NCBI RefSeq assembly: GCF_003337735.1
Contig: NZ_QPJY01000018.1
Location: forward strand, 1 to 51,524
Origin: Thioalbus denitrificans
Lineage (GTDB): Bacteria > Pseudomonadota > Gammaproteobacteria > DSM-26407
Direction: 5' to 3'
DNA: 51,524 nucleotides
Shown: piece by piece, positions 48,051 to 51,524 of the stretch
Layout: each line of letters starts with the position of its first letter
How positions within the stretch are numbered: the stretch's first letter is position 1
Notes under the pieces: model-generated
What the model was told of the DNA's origin: nothing
Database searches by the model: none
What the model saw: the letters and a program-made list of their open reading frames with translations, nothing else
Made by a program: the position numbers and the translations under genes

Positions 48051-48106
48051 CCGGGCTGTCATCGCGGCGTCATCCCGCTGTCAAGGAGACGGCCTATGCT
48101 GGCGGC

Positions 48107-49975
48107 ATGAACCTGCCCGCCGCATCGATTCCGGACACCGACACCACCGCCCTGGCCGATCTGCTGGAGCAGGTCCGTGCACTGCGCCGACAGGTGCTGG
48201 CGGCCGGGCAGCGGCGCCTGGAAACCCATCACGGCCACTATCCCGACGGCTTCTCCCCCAGCGCCCTCAATCTCGCCCACTACCTGGCGCTCCGCGCCCA
48301 CGATCTGCGCACGCTCCAGGACCGGCTCGCCGACGCGGGGCTCTCCTCCCTCGGCCGCTGCGAATCCCATGTCCTGCACAGCCTGGACAAGGTGGCCGGC
48401 CTGCTGAGCCTGGCCGTCTCCTGCCGCCCTGCCGAAGCGCCGGAACAACCCGCGCCGGTCAACTATGCACAGGGCCGCGCCCTGCTGCGTGCCCATGCGG
48501 AGGCCCTCTGCGGCCCCCGGCCGGCGCGGGGCGCCTACATCATGGTGACCCTGCCCGGCGAGGCGGCGCGGGACCCGGAGCTGACCCGGGCCCTGCTCGC
48601 CCGCGGCATGGACTGCGCCCGCATCAACTGCGCCCACGACGGGCCGCCGGAGTGGACGGCGATGATCGCGAACCTGCGCCGGGCCGAGGCGCAGACCGGG
48701 CGCCGCTGCCGGGTCCTGATGGATCTCGCCGGCCACAAGATCCGTACCGGGGCCATCGGCCCGGAGCCGGGCGCCGTGCACGTCAAGCCGCGGCGGGATC
48801 GCCTGGGCCGCGTCACCGAGCCCGCCACCGTGCTGCTCCTGCGCCCGGGAGCGGCGCCGCCACCCGGCGCCGGCCCCTGGTGCTTCACCCCCCCGGAGGC
48901 GCTCTTCAACCGGCTGGGGCCCGGCTGCCGGCTGCACTTCACCGACACCCGCGGCAAGTCCCGGACCTGGGAGGTGACCGGCGCCGCCGCCGGCGCCGGC
49001 TGGCTTGTCCGCGCGCCCGAGGGCAGCTACGTGGGCCCCGGCACCCGCTTCCGGCTCGACACCGGGCGTGACCGCCGCCCCGGGCAGGCATGGCCGCTGT
49101 CAGCCTGCACGGCGGGACCGGCGGCCATGCTCCTGGAGGCGGGAGACCCGCTGCTGCTGACCCGTGACACAACCCCGGGCCACCCCGGCCGCCGGGACTG
49201 CTCCGGTGTCGTGGTGGAATCCGCCCGCATCGCCTGCACCTGCCCCGAGGCGCTCACCGGGGTGCGGCCCGGCGCCCATGTCTGGTTCGACGACGGCAGG
49301 CTGGGTACGGTGGTGGAGGCCAGCGATGCCGAGGGCCTGCGCCTGCGGGTCACCCGTGCCGGCCCCCGGGGGGTGCGCCTGAAGCCCGACCGCGGCATCA
49401 ACTTTCCGGACACGCCCCTCTCCCTGCCGGCCCTGAGCGCCAAGGACCTGCGGGACCTCGATTTCGTGGCCGCCAACGCCGACCTGGTGGGCTTCTCCTT
49501 CGTCCAGAGCCTGGAGGACATGGAGCGGCTGCTGGCCGAACTGGCCGCCCGGGGTGCGCCACGGCTCCCGGTCGTGGCCAAGATCGAGACCCGGCTGGCG
49601 GTGGCCAACCTGCCGGAGATCCTGCTCGGCACCCTCGGGCGCCACCCGCTGGGGGTGATGATTGCCCGGGGCGATCTGGCCGTGGAGCTGGGCGGGGAGC
49701 GCATGGCGGAGATCCAGGAGGAGATCCTGTGGCTGTGCGAGGCGGCCCACGTGCCGGCCATCTGGGCCACCCAGGTACTGGAGAGCCTGGCCAAGAAGGG
49801 CGTGGCCTCGCGGCCCGAGCTCACCGACGCGGCCATGGGCGTGCGCGCCGAGTGCGTGATGCTGAACAAGGGGCCGCACATCCTGGAAGCGCTGGGGACC
49901 CTGGACGACATCCTCACCCGCATGCGCGCCCACCAGCGCAAGAAGAGCGCCCGCCTGCGGGCGCTGCACTGGTAG
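48107..49975 (+). CDS. Pyruvate-kinase-like protein with N-terminal extension
   Basis: A 622-residue protein. An N-terminal helical region of about 140 residues precedes a pyruvate kinase-like barrel that starts IMVTLPGEAARDPELTRALL and includes MDLAGHKIRTG at about 205. The interrupted B-domain region is enlarged. The catalytic pair Lys492 and Glu494 (VVAKIET) and MIARGDLAVELG are present. The substrate loop reads WATQVLESLAKKGVASRPEL and the metal-site tail MLNKGPH replaces the usual MLSGETA. The C-terminal allosteric domain is absent. The ATG at 48107 follows an AAGGAG about 18 bases upstream, which is distant. It probably has an altered or regulatory activity; this is inference. Confidence 0.83.
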   Translation: MNLPAASIPDTDTTALADLLEQVRALRRQVLAAGQRRLETHHGHYPDGFSPSALNLAHYLALRAHDLRTLQDRLADAGLSSLGRCESHVLHSLDKVAGLLSLAVSCRPAEAPEQPAPVNYAQGRALLRAHAEALCGPRPARGAYIMVTLPGEAARDPELTRALLARGMDCARINCAHDGPPEWTAMIANLRRAEAQTGRRCRVLMDLAGHKIRTGAIGPEPGAVHVKPRRDRLGRVTEPATVLLLRPGAAPPPGAGPWCFTPPEALFNRLGPGCRLHFTDTRGKSRTWEVTGAAAGAGWLVRAPEGSYVGPGTRFRLDTGRDRRPGQAWPLSACTAGPAAMLLEAGDPLLLTRDTTPGHPGRRDCSGVVVESARIACTCPEALTGVRPGAHVWFDDGRLGTVVEASDAEGLRLRVTRAGPRGVRLKPDRGINFPDTPLSLPALSAKDLRDLDFVAANADLVGFSFVQSLEDMERLLAELAARGAPRLPVVAKIETRLAVANLPEILLGTLGRHPLGVMIARGDLAVELGGERMAEIQEEILWLCEAAHVPAIWATQVLESLAKKGVASRPELTDAAMGVRAECVMLNKGPHILEALGTLDDILTRMRAHQRKKSARLRALHW

Positions 49976-50020
49976 GACCTGCGGGCGGTAACCCGCAACC
50001 CGCGCCCTCAGCGGGCGGGA

Positions 50021-50137
50021 TCAGGGCGCCACGGTGAAGGCGTAGCCATAGCGTTCGTAGCCGGGCGAGGCATGGAAGCGGTGGGCCGCCTCGCGCCGGA
50101 CGCTGCTGGAGAGCATCAGCTTGTAGCAGCCGCTCAC
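50021..50137 (-). pseudogene. GNAT acetyltransferase, C-terminal remnant
   Basis: A 38-codon frame reads CYKLMLSSSVRREAAHRF and then YERYGYAFTVAP before TGA. This is the characteristic last helix and strand of GNAT acetyltransferases (normally ...AHRFYESLGF...). The acetyl-CoA-binding part is missing: upstream lies the end of the glycosyltransferase gene. A GTG at 50137 overlaps that gene's stop but a 38-residue product would have no active site. It is most likely debris of a gene lost by deletion. Confidence 0.72.
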
Positions 50138-51357
50138 GCGCCCTCCTTCTCCCCGCAGGGAACCACGCCCGCCGCACCCGCGGTGACGGGAGACTCGCCG
50201 CGCCGGTGGGCCTCCACCACGCGGGCATAGAAGCCGATCATCCGCTCGGCCAGCGCCCCGGCGGTCCACTCGCCCGCCCAGGCCCGCGCCTCCCCGGACA
50301 GGCGCCGGCGCAGGCGAGGATCGCGCAGGATTCGCAGCGCCCTGGCGGCGAAGTCCTCCACCGCCTCCGTCGCCACCAGCGCCCCCCGCCCCGGGGCCAG
50401 GATGTCCCGGGTCCCCATGACGGCGGTGGAGACCACCGGCACCCCCAACGCCATCGCCTCCAGCAGCACCAGCCCCTGGGTCTCGGTTCGGGAGGCGAAC
50501 ACGAATGCGTCGCCAGCGCGGTAGCAGTCCTGCAGCGCCCCGTCGCGGGCCAGGTAGCCGACGAAGCGCACGTTCCCGGCCAGGCCCAGGGCGGCGGCTT
50601 CCCGCTCCAGCTCGTGCCGCGCCGGCCCCTCGCCGGCCACCACCAGCAGTACGTCGGGAATTTCCCGGCGCAGCCGCTCGACCACCCGCAGCAGGAAGCC
50701 GATATTCTTCTCCCGCGCCACGCGCCCCACGTGCACCAGCACCGGGCGTTCCGGCCCGATGCCGTGGGCGGACCGGAACCGCTCCCCGTTGCCGGACTGG
50801 AAGTCCCGGGGCTCGATGCCGGTGGGGATGATGGCCGCGGGGGTCTTGACGCCATAGGCGCGCAGCCGCTCCAGCATGGCGCTGGAGGGCACCACCAGCG
50901 CATCCACGTTGTTGCACTGCCAGCGGGAGAACTTGCGCGCCGCCAGGCGCATGGAGGCGTCCGGCAGCCAGCGCACGTAGTGGTGCAGGTACTCCTCGAA
51001 AAAGGTGTGGTAGGACTCCACCCGCGGCAGGCCGAGGCGGCGCGCCAGGCGCACCCCGGCGAAGTGGGCCACGAACGGGGTCTGGACATGGACCAGGTCG
51101 TAGCCGCGGCGGGCGAACTCCGGCAGCCGCGCGTAGATGGCCCGCAGCCGCAGCATGCGGTCCTCGGGATCCATGGGCAGATAGCGGGAGGGAATCCTGA
51201 TCAACCCCTCCGGGTCCGCCCCCTCGATGCCATAGTCGGGCGCCACCAGGGTGAGCTCGTGGCCCCGCTCGGAGAGCTCGCGCCAGAAGGTCTGGATCGA
51301 GGTGGAGACGCCATTGATGCGCGGAAAGTAGACATCCGAGACCATCAGGATGCGCAC
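50134..51357 (-). CDS. GT4 family glycosyltransferase
   Basis: A 407-residue GT-B enzyme. The N-terminal lobe begins MRILMVSDVYFPRINGVSTS and has VHVQTPFVAHFAGVRLARRL and YHTFFEEYLHHYVRW, as in mannosyl/glucosyl-transferases that act on lipids (PimB-like). The C-terminal lobe has VHVGRVAREKNIGFLL near residue 208 and the EX7E nucleotide-sugar motif ETQGLVLLEAMALGVPVV near 293. The start is GTG at 51357 without a strong Shine-Dalgarno. The acceptor is unknown; a glycolipid is plausible from the similarity. Its 3' end abuts a GNAT remnant, suggesting a deletion. Confidence 0.9.
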   Translation of the reverse strand: MRILMVSDVYFPRINGVSTSIQTFWRELSERGHELTLVAPDYGIEGADPEGLIRIPSRYLPMDPEDRMLRLRAIYARLPEFARRGYDLVHVQTPFVAHFAGVRLARRLGLPRVESYHTFFEEYLHHYVRWLPDASMRLAARKFSRWQCNNVDALVVPSSAMLERLRAYGVKTPAAIIPTGIEPRDFQSGNGERFRSAHGIGPERPVLVHVGRVAREKNIGFLLRVVERLRREIPDVLLVVAGEGPARHELEREAAALGLAGNVRFVGYLARDGALQDCYRAGDAFVFASRTETQGLVLLEAMALGVPVVSTAVMGTRDILAPGRGALVATEAVEDFAARALRILRDPRLRRRLSGEARAWAGEWTAGALAERMIGFYARVVEAHRRGESPVTAGAAGVVPCGEKEGA

Positions 51358-51429
51358 GTGAAGGAACCCCCGTCAGCCGGCCATTCCGACGGGAGTCTAG
51401 GGCGGGTGTGTTGAGGGAGTGTGACAGGG

Positions 51430-51524
51430 GTGTTCCGTGTTCCGTGTTCCGTGTTCCGTGTTCCGTGTTCCGTGTTCCGTGTTCCGTGTTCCGTGTTCCG
51501 TGTTCCGTGTTCCGTGTTCCGTGT
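51430..51524. repeat. 7-bp tandem repeat array (unit CCGTGTT), right end
   Basis: About 13 copies of the same heptamer as at 1-81, in the same orientation, running to the last base. Joining the two ends would leave one unit a base short (CCGTGT then CCGTGTT). Confidence 0.95.

Noticed and set aside
49981-50015. Terminator after the pyruvate-kinase-like gene
   Set aside because: Only 5-bp GCGGG/CCCGC pairings with alternatives and no T-run; too weak to call.

Overview
The window is 51.5 kb of very GC-rich DNA, almost fully coding, with no rRNA, tRNA, phage or transposase genes. Several contents point to a gammaproteobacterium of the sulfur-oxidising or metalloid-tolerant kind (Chromatiales/Ectothiorhodospiraceae-like; this is inference): sfsA, an ldtD-mepK pair, a CbbY-type Calvin-cycle phosphatase, a periplasmic Tat-exported molybdoenzyme and an ars operon. 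Both ends lie in arrays of the same 7-bp repeat, so the window is probably a contig that broke at repeats.

Layout. 0.2-4.8 kb holds a flavin-binding PPOx-like protein (minus strand), an NRDE/TANGO2 protein, a solo ParA ATPase, and the cell-wall pair ldtD and mepK. 4.8-8.4 kb holds an MFS exporter, a secreted protein of unknown function and a TSUP permease. 8.6-11.2 kb is a tight minus-strand operon, cbbY - aminotransferase - sfsA. 11.6-17.5 kb is one gene for a 1984-residue protein: cyclic-nucleotide-binding domains, a rhodanese domain, about 1200 residues of coiled coil, one membrane segment and a C-terminal formylglycine-generating-enzyme-like domain. 17.6-19.4 kb contains two small inverted-repeat elements (one holds a broken GxxExxY gene) around an old-yellow-enzyme reductase. 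An M17 aminopeptidase follows, then an arsenic resistance operon at 20.9-24.5 kb (arsR, arsC, acr3, an ArsP-like permease, a second arsC-type gene and a CxxC thioredoxin-like protein).

The most interesting region is 24.6-40.6 kb: sixteen minus-strand genes, mostly overlapping or only a few bases apart, that read like one operon. They start with the electron-transfer, membrane and catalytic subunits of a DMSO-reductase-family complex (order B-C-A) and a TorD chaperone. Then come a glycosyltransferase, a methylglyoxal-synthase-like protein, a multi-cluster Fe-S protein, a small cytochrome c, two Mrp/ApbC ATPases, a HisF-like TIM-barrel protein, a cysteine-less rhodanese and a pentaheme cytochrome. 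The last three genes encode a PhnD-type binding protein, a histidine kinase and a sigma-54 activator. A near-consensus sigma-54 promoter with two upstream palindromes precedes the first gene, so the cluster appears to carry both its own sensor and its target promoter. The catalytic and Fe-S subunits each have Asp where a cluster-binding Cys is expected. The substrate cannot be read from sequence; the adjacent ars operon makes an arsenic or related oxyanion plausible, but the architecture also resembles tetrathionate and polysulfide reductases.

40.9-51.4 kb holds an archease, moaA (molybdenum cofactor synthesis), a CPA1 antiporter with a TrkA-N domain, an EamA transporter, a SprT-like metallopeptidase, a YihY/BrkB membrane protein, a pyruvate-kinase-like protein, the tail of a lost GNAT acetyltransferase gene and a GT4 glycosyltransferase. 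Short tandem repeats of period 7-9 occur at many intergenic points; one of them forms the ribosome binding site of the torD-like gene.
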